Translations under genes and position numbers: made by a program | The notes under the pieces: generated by a model | The model's input: only the letters and a program-made list of their open reading frames with translations | Told to the model about the DNA's origin: nothing | Databases searched by the model: none | In this document: positions 28,465 to 36,100 of the stretch, piece after piece | Layout: every line of letters starts with the position of its first letter | How positions within the stretch are numbered: position 1 is the first letter of the stretch | Assembly: GCA_021286855.1 (NCBI GenBank) | Contig: JAJTBO010000018.1 | Coordinates: forward strand, 1 to 64,000 | Source: Hyphomicrobiales bacterium | GTDB lineage: Bacteria; Pseudomonadota; Alphaproteobacteria; Rhizobiales; Ancalomicrobiaceae | Direction of reading: 5' to 3' | Length of the DNA stretch: 64,000 nucleotides

Positions 28465-28496
28465 AAGACCCGGCGAGATCGCTCTCGCCGGGTCTT
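28465..28496 (+). terminator. Rho-independent terminator after ettA
   Basis: Perfect 13-base stem (28465-28477 with 28484-28496), six-base loop, preceded by an A tract and followed by CTTCT; 27 bases after the ettA stop. Confidence 0.88.
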
Positions 28497-28732
28497 CTTC
28501 TGAAAAGGTCTGTCGAGCAATGGTTCGCCGGATCGGGTCCGGCGCGCAGTCCTTACGCAACGTTCGTCACGATAGCATGACACGGGCCGCGTGTGTCTGC
28601 TCGAAGTTCTCGCGTTCTGCTCGACGCTCGAGCAACGGCGGGGCGGCGGCTCGGCGGCGTGTGGGCTCCTCGAGATCGGCGAAACATGCTACGTCGCGGC
28701 CTTCCTCCGCCCGTCTCTTCGGAAGCCACCTG

Positions 28733-30025
28733 ATGACCGTCGATCTCCTCCGCCGTCTGCCGCCGTCCTGCTGGTCCTCGATCGAGGGCGAATTGGCGCT
28801 CGAAGGGGTGAAGGTCTCGACAATCGCGGCCAAGGTCGGCACGCCGTTCTATCTCTATTCGGCCGAGCGGCTGCGCGAGAACTGGCGCTCGCTCGCCGAC
28901 GCGCTGACGCCGCTCGGCGTCTCGATCCACTATGCGATGAAGGCCTGCGCCAACCGCGCCGTCGTGTCGATCCTGGCGGCGGAAGGGGCGGGCGCCGACA
29001 TCGTCTCGGGCGGCGAACTCGCCCGGGCGCTCGCCGCCGGCATTCCGGCTTCCAAGGTCGTCTTCTCCGGCGTCGGCAAGACCGACGCGGAGATCGCCCA
29101 GGCGTTGAAGACCGGCGTGCATCAGCTCAACGCCGAATCCTACGAGGAGCTGTGGCGGATCGATCGGATCGCCGGGGAGCTCGGGCTCGTCGCCGACGTG
29201 GCGCTGCGGGTCAATCCGGACGTCGACGCCGACACGCACGCCAAGATCACGACGGGCAGACGCGACAACAAATTCGGCGTCGACGCGGATCGGCTCGGCC
29301 GGCTCGACAACGAGCTGAAGGCGATGACCAACCTGCGGCTCGTCGGTCTCGCCGTCCACATCGGCTCGCAGATCCTGTCGGTGAAGCCCTTCGCCGAGGC
29401 CTACGGGCGGATGCGGAAGCTGGTGTTGTCCCTGCGCGAGCGCGGCCATGCGATCGAGCGGCTCGACCTCGGCGGCGGCTTCGGCATCGCCTATCAGAAC
29501 GAGCTCGCGCCGAGCCCGGCGGAGATCGCCGAGACGATCCGCACGACGGTCGGCGACCTCGGCTGCGCGCTCGCGGTCGAGCCGGGACGGTCGATCGTGG
29601 CGGACGCCGGCGTGCTGGCGACGCGGGTCGAGTTCGTCAAGGAAGGGGCCGACCTGCGCTTCGCGGTGGTCGACGCCGGCATGAACGATCTGATGCGTCC
29701 GGCGATGTACGACAGTCATCACGACATCGTTCCGGTCCGGTTGCCGAAATCGGATGTCGAATATTCGCTCTACGACGTGGTCGGACCGATCTGCGAGAGC
29801 TCCGACACCTTCGCCAAGCGGCGTCATCTGCCGACGCTCGCGGCCGGCGATCTGGTGTTGCTCGCCACCGCCGGGGCCTATGGCGCGACCATGTCGGGAA
29901 CCTACAACGGCCGCGCTCTCGTCTCGGAAATCCTGGTGGATTCGGGGCGTTGGGCGGTGGTGCGGCGGCGCGTGCCGATCGAGGAGCAGATCGGTTGGGA
30001 GAGCGTGCCGTCGTGGATCGCGTGA
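28733..30025 (+). CDS. lysA: diaminopimelate decarboxylase
   Basis: PLP-dependent last step of lysine synthesis: meso-diaminopimelate to L-lysine + CO2. 430 residues. IHYAMKACANRAVVSILA holds the PLP lysine (about residue 63), followed by GADIVSGGELARAL, LVGLAVHIGSQI, the glycine-rich LDLGGGFGIAYQ, VEPGRSIVADAG (phosphate binding) and the substrate-binding GPICESSDTFAK. The start at 28733 follows the family (MxxxxxRDGxL-type N-terminus loosely kept); the open frame upstream has no similarity. Stand-alone unit after the ettA terminator; no argH is nearby. Confidence 0.96.
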   Translation: MTVDLLRRLPPSCWSSIEGELALEGVKVSTIAAKVGTPFYLYSAERLRENWRSLADALTPLGVSIHYAMKACANRAVVSILAAEGAGADIVSGGELARALAAGIPASKVVFSGVGKTDAEIAQALKTGVHQLNAESYEELWRIDRIAGELGLVADVALRVNPDVDADTHAKITTGRRDNKFGVDADRLGRLDNELKAMTNLRLVGLAVHIGSQILSVKPFAEAYGRMRKLVLSLRERGHAIERLDLGGGFGIAYQNELAPSPAEIAETIRTTVGDLGCALAVEPGRSIVADAGVLATRVEFVKEGADLRFAVVDAGMNDLMRPAMYDSHHDIVPVRLPKSDVEYSLYDVVGPICESSDTFAKRRHLPTLAAGDLVLLATAGAYGATMSGTYNGRALVSEILVDSGRWAVVRRRVPIEEQIGWESVPSWIA

Positions 30026-30133
30026 ACCTTGCATAAACCGTGATGCAGGCCATGGGCGAGGCAGCGTCCATCAGTAAGTTCGTATTCAATCCTCTCGTTC
30101 ATTATCCTTCTTCGGATCATCCGGGGAATGGAA

Positions 30134-31369
30134 ATGTCGGGATTGTCTAAGTCGCCGTTTTACCGACTCTTCGCCACGTTTGCGGCGTTGGCGCGTTGTC
30201 GGGCCGGGCAGATCAGCACGATCGTCGCGATCGCCTCGGTGCCGATCGCCATGGGGCTCGGCATCGCCGTCGACTTCGCACGAGCATCCGCCGCGCGCGG
30301 TCAGTTGCAGGCGGCGATGGACGCCGCCGTCATCGCCGGGGCGAAGAACGGAACATCGTCCTGGACGACCATTTCGGCGAACACCTTCGACGCGGCCGTA
30401 TCGAAGTCGGTCACCGTCGCCTCGCGCAGCTTCGCCGCCGACGCCGACGGCAACTATCAGGGCACGGCGACCGGCACGCTGGCGACCTCCTTCGCCGGGC
30501 TCTTCTCGATCGACGCCCTGACCCTGCAGGTCACCGCGACGGCGGTGAAGCCGGTCTCCGGCAACAAGGTCTGCATTCTGCTCAATTCGACGACGGCGTC
30601 GCCGGGTCTGCTGCTCAACAGCGGCGCCAATCTCAACGCGCCGAACTGCGAGGTCCACGTCAAGTCGACCGGCAATCCGGCGGCGACGTTCAACTCGGGC
30701 ACCGTCTTCACCACCCAGAAGACCTGCGTCGCCGGATCGAACGTCATCGACAACGGCGGCACCCACGCCTCGTTGACGAAGAGCTGCACGACCGTCTCCG
30801 ATCCCTTCGCCGGCACGTTGCCGACGCCGGCGTCGTCGAGCTGCACCTATTCGGGCCTCAACTACAACGGTGGATCGGTGACCTTGTCGCCGGGGGTCTA
30901 TTGCTACGGCATCAACTTCAACGGCACGACCAATCTGACGCTCAATCCCGGCGTCTACGTGATCAAGTCGGGCAATTGGAACTTCAACGGCGGAACCATG
31001 ACGGGGACCGGCGTGACGTTCTATTTCGCCGACACGTCCTACATCCAGTTCAACGGCACGACGTCGATGAATCTGGCGGCGCCGACGACCGGCGCCTACG
31101 CCAATCTGCTGTGGTACGAGGCGCAGAACCTGTCGCAGTCGTGGTTCACGATGAATGCGACGAACGGGGCGACCATGACCGGGCTGATCTGGTTGCCGAG
31201 CCGCAACCTGACGCTCAATTCCGGCGCCAGCGTCACGTCCAACAAGCTGACGATGGTGCTCAACACGCTGATCATGAACACCGTCAACTGGTCGCTGTCG
31301 TCGTCCGACAAGTCGATCACGACGACGAGCGGGTCGAACGCGGCGAGCGGCATCTATCTGAAATACTGA
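30134..31369 (+). CDS. TadE/TadG-like secreted protein with beta-helix-like C-terminal domain
   Basis: 411 residues. The N-terminus is a TadE/TadG-type anchor: CRAGQISTIVAIASVPIAMGLGIAVDFARASAA, the single membrane helix followed by the typical DxxR/A-x-x-x-R-x-x-L-Q-A-A-x-D-A-A segment (GQLQAAMDAAVIAGA). From about residue 160 the chain is rich in Asn, Gly, Ser and Thr with short repeated strands (NFNGTTNLTLNPGVYVIKSG, then NWNFNGG, FNGTTSMNLAAP), suggesting a beta-helix exposed outside the membrane; six cysteines may pair. Such proteins are usually in tad pilus loci, but no pilus gene is near. The ATG at 30134 (GGGGA, spacing six) is preferred over 30128. Confidence 0.75.
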   Translation: MSGLSKSPFYRLFATFAALARCRAGQISTIVAIASVPIAMGLGIAVDFARASAARGQLQAAMDAAVIAGAKNGTSSWTTISANTFDAAVSKSVTVASRSFAADADGNYQGTATGTLATSFAGLFSIDALTLQVTATAVKPVSGNKVCILLNSTTASPGLLLNSGANLNAPNCEVHVKSTGNPAATFNSGTVFTTQKTCVAGSNVIDNGGTHASLTKSCTTVSDPFAGTLPTPASSSCTYSGLNYNGGSVTLSPGVYCYGINFNGTTNLTLNPGVYVIKSGNWNFNGGTMTGTGVTFYFADTSYIQFNGTTSMNLAAPTTGAYANLLWYEAQNLSQSWFTMNATNGATMTGLIWLPSRNLTLNSGASVTSNKLTMVLNTLIMNTVNWSLSSSDKSITTTSGSNAASGIYLKY

Positions 31370-31403
31370 CAAAAAGCGGGTTTCGACGGGCCGCGAAAAC
31401 GAG

Positions 31404-31435
31404 ACGCCGTCCGAGGGGATCCCTTCGGGCGGCGT
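31404..31435. terminator. hairpin between TadG-like and ABC exporter genes
   Basis: Imperfect inverted repeat (about 13 of 15 pairs including G-T) between two convergent stops (31369 and 31449). Confidence 0.65.
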
Positions 31436-31448
31436 TCGCGCGTCGTCC

Positions 31449-33260
31449 TCAGGCGTCGGTCGCAGTTCCCGCGCCGCCCTGGAACTGCAGGCGGGCGAGG
31501 CGGGCGTAGATGCCGTCCTGCGCCACCAGCGTCTCGTGGGTTCCCTCTTCGACGATGCGGCCGCCGTCGAGCACCAGGATGCGGTCGCAGGCGAGCACGG
31601 TCGCCAGCCGATGGGCGATGACGAGGGTGGTGCGGCCGACCATCAGCCGCTCGAGGGCGGTGTGGACGAGGGCCTCGCTCTCGGCGTCGAGGGCGCTGGT
31701 CGCCTCGTCGAGCAGAAGGATCGGCGCGGCGCGCAAGACCGCGCGGGCGATGGCGAGGCGCTGGCGCTGACCGCCGGAGAGCATGACGCCGCGCTCGCCG
31801 ACCTGGGTCGCCCAGCCGTCCGGCAGCTTGGCGACGAATTCTTCGACCAGGGCGGTGCGGGCGGCGGCGATCACCTCTTCGTCGGTGGCGTCGCGGCGGC
31901 CGTAGCGGATGTTCTCCATGATCGTGTCGGCGAAGATCACGGTGTCCTGCGGCACGACGGCGATGCGGTCGCGGGCGGCGGTCGGATCGGTCGCCTTCAC
32001 GTCGACGCCGTCGATCGTCACCGCGCCGGCGGCGGGATCGTAATAGCGCAGCAGGAGATGGAAGAGGGTCGACTTGCCGGCGCCGGAGGGGCCGACCAGG
32101 GCGACCTTCTCGCCGGGGACGACCGCGAGGTCGACCCGGTCGAGGACGATGCGGTCCGGCGCGCTCGGATAGCCGAAGCGCACCGAGTCGAAGCGGATCT
32201 CGCCGCGCGGCGGGGTGGGCAGGGCGATCGGCGCGGCCGGGGCGGCGATGGTCGGCTTCTCGGCGAGAAGTTCGGCGAGCCGTTCGGCGGCGCCGGAGGC
32301 CTGGGCGATCTCGCCCCAGACCTGGGAGAGTTCGCCGAGCGCGCCGGCGGCGAAGACCGAATAGAGCACGAACTGCGACAGGGCGCCGGGGGTGAGGCGG
32401 CCGTCGAGGACGTCGCGCGCGCCGATCCACAGCACCGCGACGACCGAGCCGAAGACCATGAAGATGGCGACGGCGGTGAGCGCGGCGCGGGCCTTGGTCG
32501 AGGAGCGGGCGGCCTCGAAGGCGCGCTCGATCGCCGAGGCGAAATGGGCGACGGCGCTCTTCTCGTTGGTGAAGGCCTGCAGCGTGCGGATCGCGCCGAT
32601 GCTCTCGGAGGCGAAGGCGGCGGCGGCGGCGAGCGTGTCCTGAGCCATGCGGGAGCGGGCGCGGACCTTGCGGCCGAAGGCGACGAGCGGCAGCACGATG
32701 AAGGGAATGGCGATCAACACCAGCGCCGAGAGGCGCGGACTGGTCACCACCATCATCGCCACCGCGCCGACGAAGAGGAAGAAGTTCCTCAGCGCGATCG
32801 AGGCGGAGGCGCCGACGGCGGCCTTGATCTGGGTGGCGTCCGCCGTCAGCCGGGAGACGATCTCGCCGGAGAGCGAACGGTCGTAGAAGTCGGCCGACAG
32901 ACGCGTGACGTGGGCGAAGACCTCGCGGCGCAGATCCGAGACGATGCGCTCGCCGAGCCAGGTGACGAGGTAGTAGCGGCTGGCCGAGGCCAGCGCCAAG
33001 GCTGCGGCGAGCACCACCAGCACCGCGAAATAGCGGTCGATGAAGGCGCTGTCGGCGGCGGAGAAGCCGTGGTCGATCATCCGCCGGACGGCGAGCGGCA
33101 GCGCCAGGGTGACGCCGGCGGCGGCGATCAGCGCGGCGAAGGCGGCGGCGACGTGGCCGCGATGGCGGGCGAGATAGGGCAGGAGGGTCTTCAGGGGGCG
33201 GACCGAACGGCGCTTGCTCGTTTCGCCGGCGGCGTCGGTGGGGGTCTTCTTTCTCGCCAC
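31449..33260 (-). CDS. ABC-type exporter, fused permease and ATPase (MsbA-like)
   Basis: 603-residue half-transporter. Residues ~20-310 hold the six-helix exporter domain (YLARHRGHVAAAFAALIAAAG onwards), with the coupling region SADFYDRSLSGEIVSRLTADATQIK. The ATPase follows: Walker A LVGPSGAGKSTLFHLLLRYY, Q-loop VVPQDTVIFADTI, signature LSGGQRQRLAIARAVLR, Walker B ILLLDEATSALD, H-loop IAHRLATV. It likely works as a homodimer exporting a lipid or amphiphile, but the substrate is unproven. An ABC exporter divergent from rpmE is a recurring arrangement in Rhizobiales. It ends at a shared hairpin. Confidence 0.92.
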   Translation of the reverse strand: MARKKTPTDAAGETSKRRSVRPLKTLLPYLARHRGHVAAAFAALIAAAGVTLALPLAVRRMIDHGFSAADSAFIDRYFAVLVVLAAALALASASRYYLVTWLGERIVSDLRREVFAHVTRLSADFYDRSLSGEIVSRLTADATQIKAAVGASASIALRNFFLFVGAVAMMVVTSPRLSALVLIAIPFIVLPLVAFGRKVRARSRMAQDTLAAAAAFASESIGAIRTLQAFTNEKSAVAHFASAIERAFEAARSSTKARAALTAVAIFMVFGSVVAVLWIGARDVLDGRLTPGALSQFVLYSVFAAGALGELSQVWGEIAQASGAAERLAELLAEKPTIAAPAAPIALPTPPRGEIRFDSVRFGYPSAPDRIVLDRVDLAVVPGEKVALVGPSGAGKSTLFHLLLRYYDPAAGAVTIDGVDVKATDPTAARDRIAVVPQDTVIFADTIMENIRYGRRDATDEEVIAAARTALVEEFVAKLPDGWATQVGERGVMLSGGQRQRLAIARAVLRAAPILLLDEATSALDAESEALVHTALERLMVGRTTLVIAHRLATVLACDRILVLDGGRIVEEGTHETLVAQDGIYARLARLQFQGGAGTATDA

Positions 33261-33601
33261 TTCCGAAGGTCCTCTTCGTCGGGACGCCGCTCTCGGCCGG
33301 GGCGTCGGGTGGCGCCTTCCTTGAACTCTTCGAAGCGAGGGATCAAGCCCCGGCGCGCGAGAAGTGCGGCGTCCGGGCGGGGGCGAGGCGGGGGGAAAAG
33401 CGTGCGGCGCGGGCTTCGCGGCTCTTGTTCGCCGGCGTCGATGGAGTTATAGGAACGCCCGATCCGACGAGACGGCCGCGTGGGCAGACGCCGACGCGGC
33501 CTCGTCTTCGTCGCCGAAACCGTGAACACGATCATGTGATCGCTCCCGCGTCGCGCCGACGCCCCGGCGGAGCCGTCACGAGACAGGGACGCTGAGGCAC
33601 C
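33261..33601. other. 341-base divergent region upstream of rpmE
   Basis: No gene is seen. The rpmE promoter lies at 33425-33453, giving an untranslated leader of about 140 bases. The leader contains an inverted repeat (GCCGCGT ... ACGCGGC, near 33474-33500), so a structured leader is possible. The exporter's promoter must lie in the left part; it was not identified. Confidence 0.45.
33425..33453 (+). promoter_or_regulatory. predicted sigma-70 promoter of rpmE
   Basis: TTGTTC (33425-33430), 17-base spacer, TATAGG (33448-33453), rightward, about 150 bases before the rpmE start. Confidence 0.5.
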
Positions 33602-33823
33602 ATGAAGCAGGGCATCCATCCCGACTATCACACCATCAAGGTGGTGATGACCAACGGCACCGAGTACTTCACCCGTTCGACCTTCGGCAAGGAAGGCGAC
33701 ACGCTGAACCTCGACATCGATCCGACCTCGCATCCGGCGTGGACCGGCGGGTCGCAGCAGCTGCTCGACCGCGGCGGCCGCATCTCCAAGTTCAAGGACA
33801 AGTTCAAGGGCTTCGGTCTCTGA
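33602..33823 (+). CDS. rpmE: 50S ribosomal protein L31
   Basis: 73-residue bL31 ([50 protein letters not shown]). It lacks the four zinc-binding cysteines of the C+ form, so it is the zinc-independent type usual in alphaproteobacteria. It is followed by a strong bidirectional terminator. Confidence 0.97.
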   Translation: MKQGIHPDYHTIKVVMTNGTEYFTRSTFGKEGDTLNLDIDPTSHPAWTGGSQQLLDRGGRISKFKDKFKGFGL

Positions 33824-33852
33824 TCGAGCCTTCGGACGAGTTCCGGAAACGA

Positions 33853-33883
33853 CGAAACCCCGGCCGAGAGGCCGGGGTTTTCG
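33853..33883. terminator. bidirectional terminator between rpmE and DUF1465 gene
   Basis: Perfect stem (33853-33865 with 33870-33882), GAGA loop, A run on the left and T run on the right, so it can work on both strands for the two convergent genes. Confidence 0.9.
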
Positions 33884-33925
33884 TTTGGGGGGCGCGGCGA
33901 GGGGCTCGATGGCCGGCGCGGCCGC

Positions 33926-34477
33926 TCAGTCGGAGCGGCCGAAGGCGTGGGCGAGGAGGCCGAGCTGGTCGGCGACCGGATTGGGCGCGCTCTCGCGGGC
34001 CTTCTTCTCCTTCTCCTCCTCGTCGGCGTAGATGGCGTCGTCGAGGCGGCGGATGCGGTCCTGGAGGCGGCGGGAGCGGTCGACCAGATCGCGCAGGGTG
34101 ACCGGGACCTCGTCCCAACCCGGGCCGTCGCGTTCGCCGGAGCGATCCTCGATACGGACCTTGGTCTTTTCCAGGCCGGCCTGCTCCTGGGTCATCTCGC
34201 CTTCGTTGACGGCGCGCTGCAGGAGGAGCCAGGAGGCGAGCTGCATCAGACGGGTGGTCAGGCGCATCGACTCGGTGGCGTAGATCAGCGAGGCGGCGCG
34301 GGACAGGCCGCGGCTCTCGGCGCGCCCGGGGCCGTCGAGATAAGACGCGGTCTCCTCGACCAGATCCATGCCTTCGCGGAACAGCGTGCGGAACGTTTCC
34401 GAACCGGCGAAACGCGCGGCGAAGTCCACGGTCTCGCCGCCGTGAGCATTCGCATCGGAGGGAACGTCTCGGTTCAT
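33926..34477 (-). CDS. DUF1465 family protein
   Basis: 183 residues, helical, belonging to the alphaproteobacterial DUF1465 family: FRTLFREGMDLVEETASYLDG, then SRAASLIYATESMRLTTRLMQLASWLLLQRAVNEGEM and the later SRRLQDRIRRLDDAIY. The family is soluble; some members have been discussed as cell-cycle-linked regulators, but no activity is assigned here. The ATG at 34477 has AGAGGAGAAGG just upstream and is far better than the frame's first ATG at 34543. It is encoded tail to tail with rpmE. Confidence 0.8.
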   Translation of the reverse strand: MNRDVPSDANAHGGETVDFAARFAGSETFRTLFREGMDLVEETASYLDGPGRAESRGLSRAASLIYATESMRLTTRLMQLASWLLLQRAVNEGEMTQEQAGLEKTKVRIEDRSGERDGPGWDEVPVTLRDLVDRSRRLQDRIRRLDDAIYADEEEKEKKARESAPNPVADQLGLLAHAFGRSD

Positions 34478-34659
34478 CGCCTTCTCCTCTGGCGAGGGCA
34501 TCCCGCCCTCGAACCCATTGCCGGTATCACGAACGGGAAGCACCCGGCGTGCCGATCGGGGCGTCGAGGGAGATGATCCTCGGCATTTTCGCGCGACGAG
34601 GTTAACACGCGCCGACGTCCGGCCGAGAGGGCGATCCCACTCGTGCGGCGCCGCCGTAT

Positions 34660-34910
34660 CCCGAGAAAAAGGAGAGCCGCGTCAGGCGGCTCTCCCGCAA
34701 GTCTGTTCTGGGAGGCAACGAGCCGAGTGGGCCCACCACTCGCCGTCCGGAGGACCGGACGGATCGATCATCGGCCGGAAACCTTAATCGAGGATGAAAT
34801 CGCGCGGCGGCGCTGCGGCGGCGACCCGAAACGGGACGCTTCGCGCCCGCGAAGCTGCGCAGGGCGTGTCGTTCGGGGACGTTCCGGCTGGAAGTCGGGC
34901 CGCAAATCGA
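34660..34910 (-). ncRNA. candidate small RNA ending at an orphan terminator
   Basis: Inferred only. A leftward intrinsic terminator (34671-34695 followed by TTTTTCTC on the minus strand) must end some transcript. The next leftward gene to the right, the GNAT gene, already has its own terminator at 35469-35502. Between lies sequence able to form several stable hairpins, including an eight-base stem with an AGGA loop (34743-34762). A CCTCCC motif, complementary to ribosome-binding sites, occurs on the minus strand near 34710-34715. No known RNA family (SRP, RNase P, tmRNA) could be recognised. The 5' end is a guess. Confidence 0.35.
34671..34695 (-). terminator. intrinsic terminator, leftward, with no upstream gene
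   Basis: Perfect ten-base stem (34671-34680 with 34686-34695), five-base loop; on the minus strand it is followed directly by TTTTTCTC. Confidence 0.85.
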
Positions 34911-35174
34911 TTATTTTGCATTGCACCATCGTGGCCGCAAAAAAGTCACGAGCGGCTGAGATGAAGCGAGGCGGCGCCGAGGCGCGGCGGATCTTTCCAG
35001 GCGAACCGGCCGACGGTCGCCAACGAAGGATTCACCAAGTCTTCGTGTCGTCATGGACGAGTGTTCGTCCGTCCTGTCTCCTTAAGGGGCGGGAAATACT
35101 CGTCAGCTACGATTTTAATACAATCTGGCGGATCTTCGAGGGGAAGGTCCGGAGAGCACTCGAAGGTACTTCCC

Positions 35175-35444
35175 ATGAACGCCGGCCAACGTGTCAATCC
35201 GAACGAACTTCTCGGCAAGGCCCGTCTCTCGGTGCACGAGATGACCGACCTCATCGCCGCCATGGTGTCCGATCTGCCGTCGGTCAAGTCGGTGGCGGTC
35301 GACGGTCAGGGCGGTGAGATCTCGGTCGCGCTGGTCACCGGCAAGCGCATCGGCATCGCGGCGATCCCGGTCGCCCATGCGATGAACGAGTCGATGAACA
35401 GCCGCCTGCAGGCGCTGGACGACCTGTTCAAGCGCTGCGCCTGA
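35175..35444 (+). CDS. small conserved-looking protein of unknown function
   Basis: 89 residues (MNAGQRVNPNELLGKARLSV...). I do not recognise it. It has balanced codon use like its neighbours, no signal peptide and no membrane helix. The predicted order is helix (HEMTDLIAAMVSDL), strands (VKSVAVDG, GEISVALVTG, RIGIAAIPV) and an amphipathic C-terminal helix (MNSRLQALDDLFKRCA). GAAGGT lies seven bases before the ATG. The third-position G/C bias and the terminator right after it support a real gene. It is isolated: to its left is the gene-poor region and to its right a convergent GNAT gene. Confidence 0.65.
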   Translation: MNAGQRVNPNELLGKARLSVHEMTDLIAAMVSDLPSVKSVAVDGQGGEISVALVTGKRIGIAAIPVAHAMNESMNSRLQALDDLFKRCA

Positions 35445-35468
35445 TCGACCGCTCCACGACGACGACGA

Positions 35469-35502
35469 AAGCGCCGGACGGGTTCGCCCCGTCGCGGCGC
35501 TT
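35469..35502. terminator. bidirectional terminator
   Basis: Hairpin of about 14 pairs with single-base bulges and a TTCG tetraloop between convergent stops at 35444 and 35522; A run to the left, TTCTTCGTTT to the right. Confidence 0.8.
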
Positions 35503-35521
35503 CTTCGTTTCGTTGGTCTGC

Positions 35522-36100
35522 TCAGGAGGCCGTCGGCCGCCATTCGAGCACCAGCGTCGGTAGGCCGGAGCGCGGATTGGCGCCCTCGCCGATGCGGGCG
35601 AAGCCCTGTTTCTCGTAGAAGGCCACGGCGCGGGCGTTGTCGGCGTTGACGTCGAGGCCGACGCGGGCGGGCGAGACGCGGCGGGCCTCGGCGAGGAGAG
35701 CCTCGGCGACGCCGGCGCCCCATACGTCCGGGTGGACGGCGATCTGGTCGAGCCAGCCGGTCGCCGGATCGATCGTCACGAAGCCGACGACGTCGCCGGT
35801 CTCGGCGATGGCGACGGCGACATGGACGCCGGCGGAAAGATGCTCGCGCAGGCGCTCGACCAACCAGGGGCGGCGGGCCTCGAAGTCGATCGTCGGCATG
35901 GTCCGCGCCCAGGAGGCGACCCAGAGGTCGACGACTTCGGGGAGGTAGGCGTGATCCCACGCGAAGATCCCGCGCAGGGTTCGGCGCAGGATCCTGCGGC
36001 GCTTCAGCCAGGGCTTGCGGCGTTTGCCGGCGACGCCGGGGGGGAAACGGATCGGCGGCGCGAGGGCGTCGGCGGGCATGGGCGGCTCCGGCAGCGTCAC
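35522..36100 (-). CDS. GNAT-family N-acetyltransferase
   Basis: 192 residues. The GNAT core runs from about 50 to 185: LDQIAVHPDVWGAGVAEALLAEAR gives motif A (Q/R-x-x-G-x-G/A is degenerate, VWGAGVA), and VGLDVNADNARAVAFYEKQGF gives motif B. The first ~45 residues are basic and proline-rich and are not part of the fold. The acceptor substrate is unknown. The start is a GTG that overlaps the stop of the OmpA-type gene upstream in a GTGA arrangement, so it is translationally coupled to the ExbB/OmpA-type pair, which suggests a related or merely hitch-hiking role. Confidence 0.82.
   Translation of the reverse strand: MTLPEPPMPADALAPPIRFPPGVAGKRRKPWLKRRRILRRTLRGIFAWDHAYLPEVVDLWVASWARTMPTIDFEARRPWLVERLREHLSAGVHVAVAIAETGDVVGFVTIDPATGWLDQIAVHPDVWGAGVAEALLAEARRVSPARVGLDVNADNARAVAFYEKQGFARIGEGANPRSGLPTLVLEWRPTAS

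Larger units (their letters stand above)
34478..35174. other. 697-base gene-poor region with an orphan minus-strand terminator
   Basis: The longest stretch without a convincing protein gene in the window. Readable frames here are shadows with no coding signature. The main feature is an intrinsic terminator read leftwards (34671-34695) that does not follow any leftward gene. Several hairpins lie to its right (34728-34744, 34742-34761), and an AT-rich patch at 34910-34950 could hold a leftward promoter. Near the right end, TACAAT (35119-35124) could be the -10 of the small gene at 35175. Confidence 0.55.

Noticed and set aside
34478-35174. tmRNA, RNase P RNA, SRP RNA or 6S RNA in the gene-poor region
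   Set aside because: None of their conserved segments was found; 6S RNA is convincingly placed at 44.7 kb.
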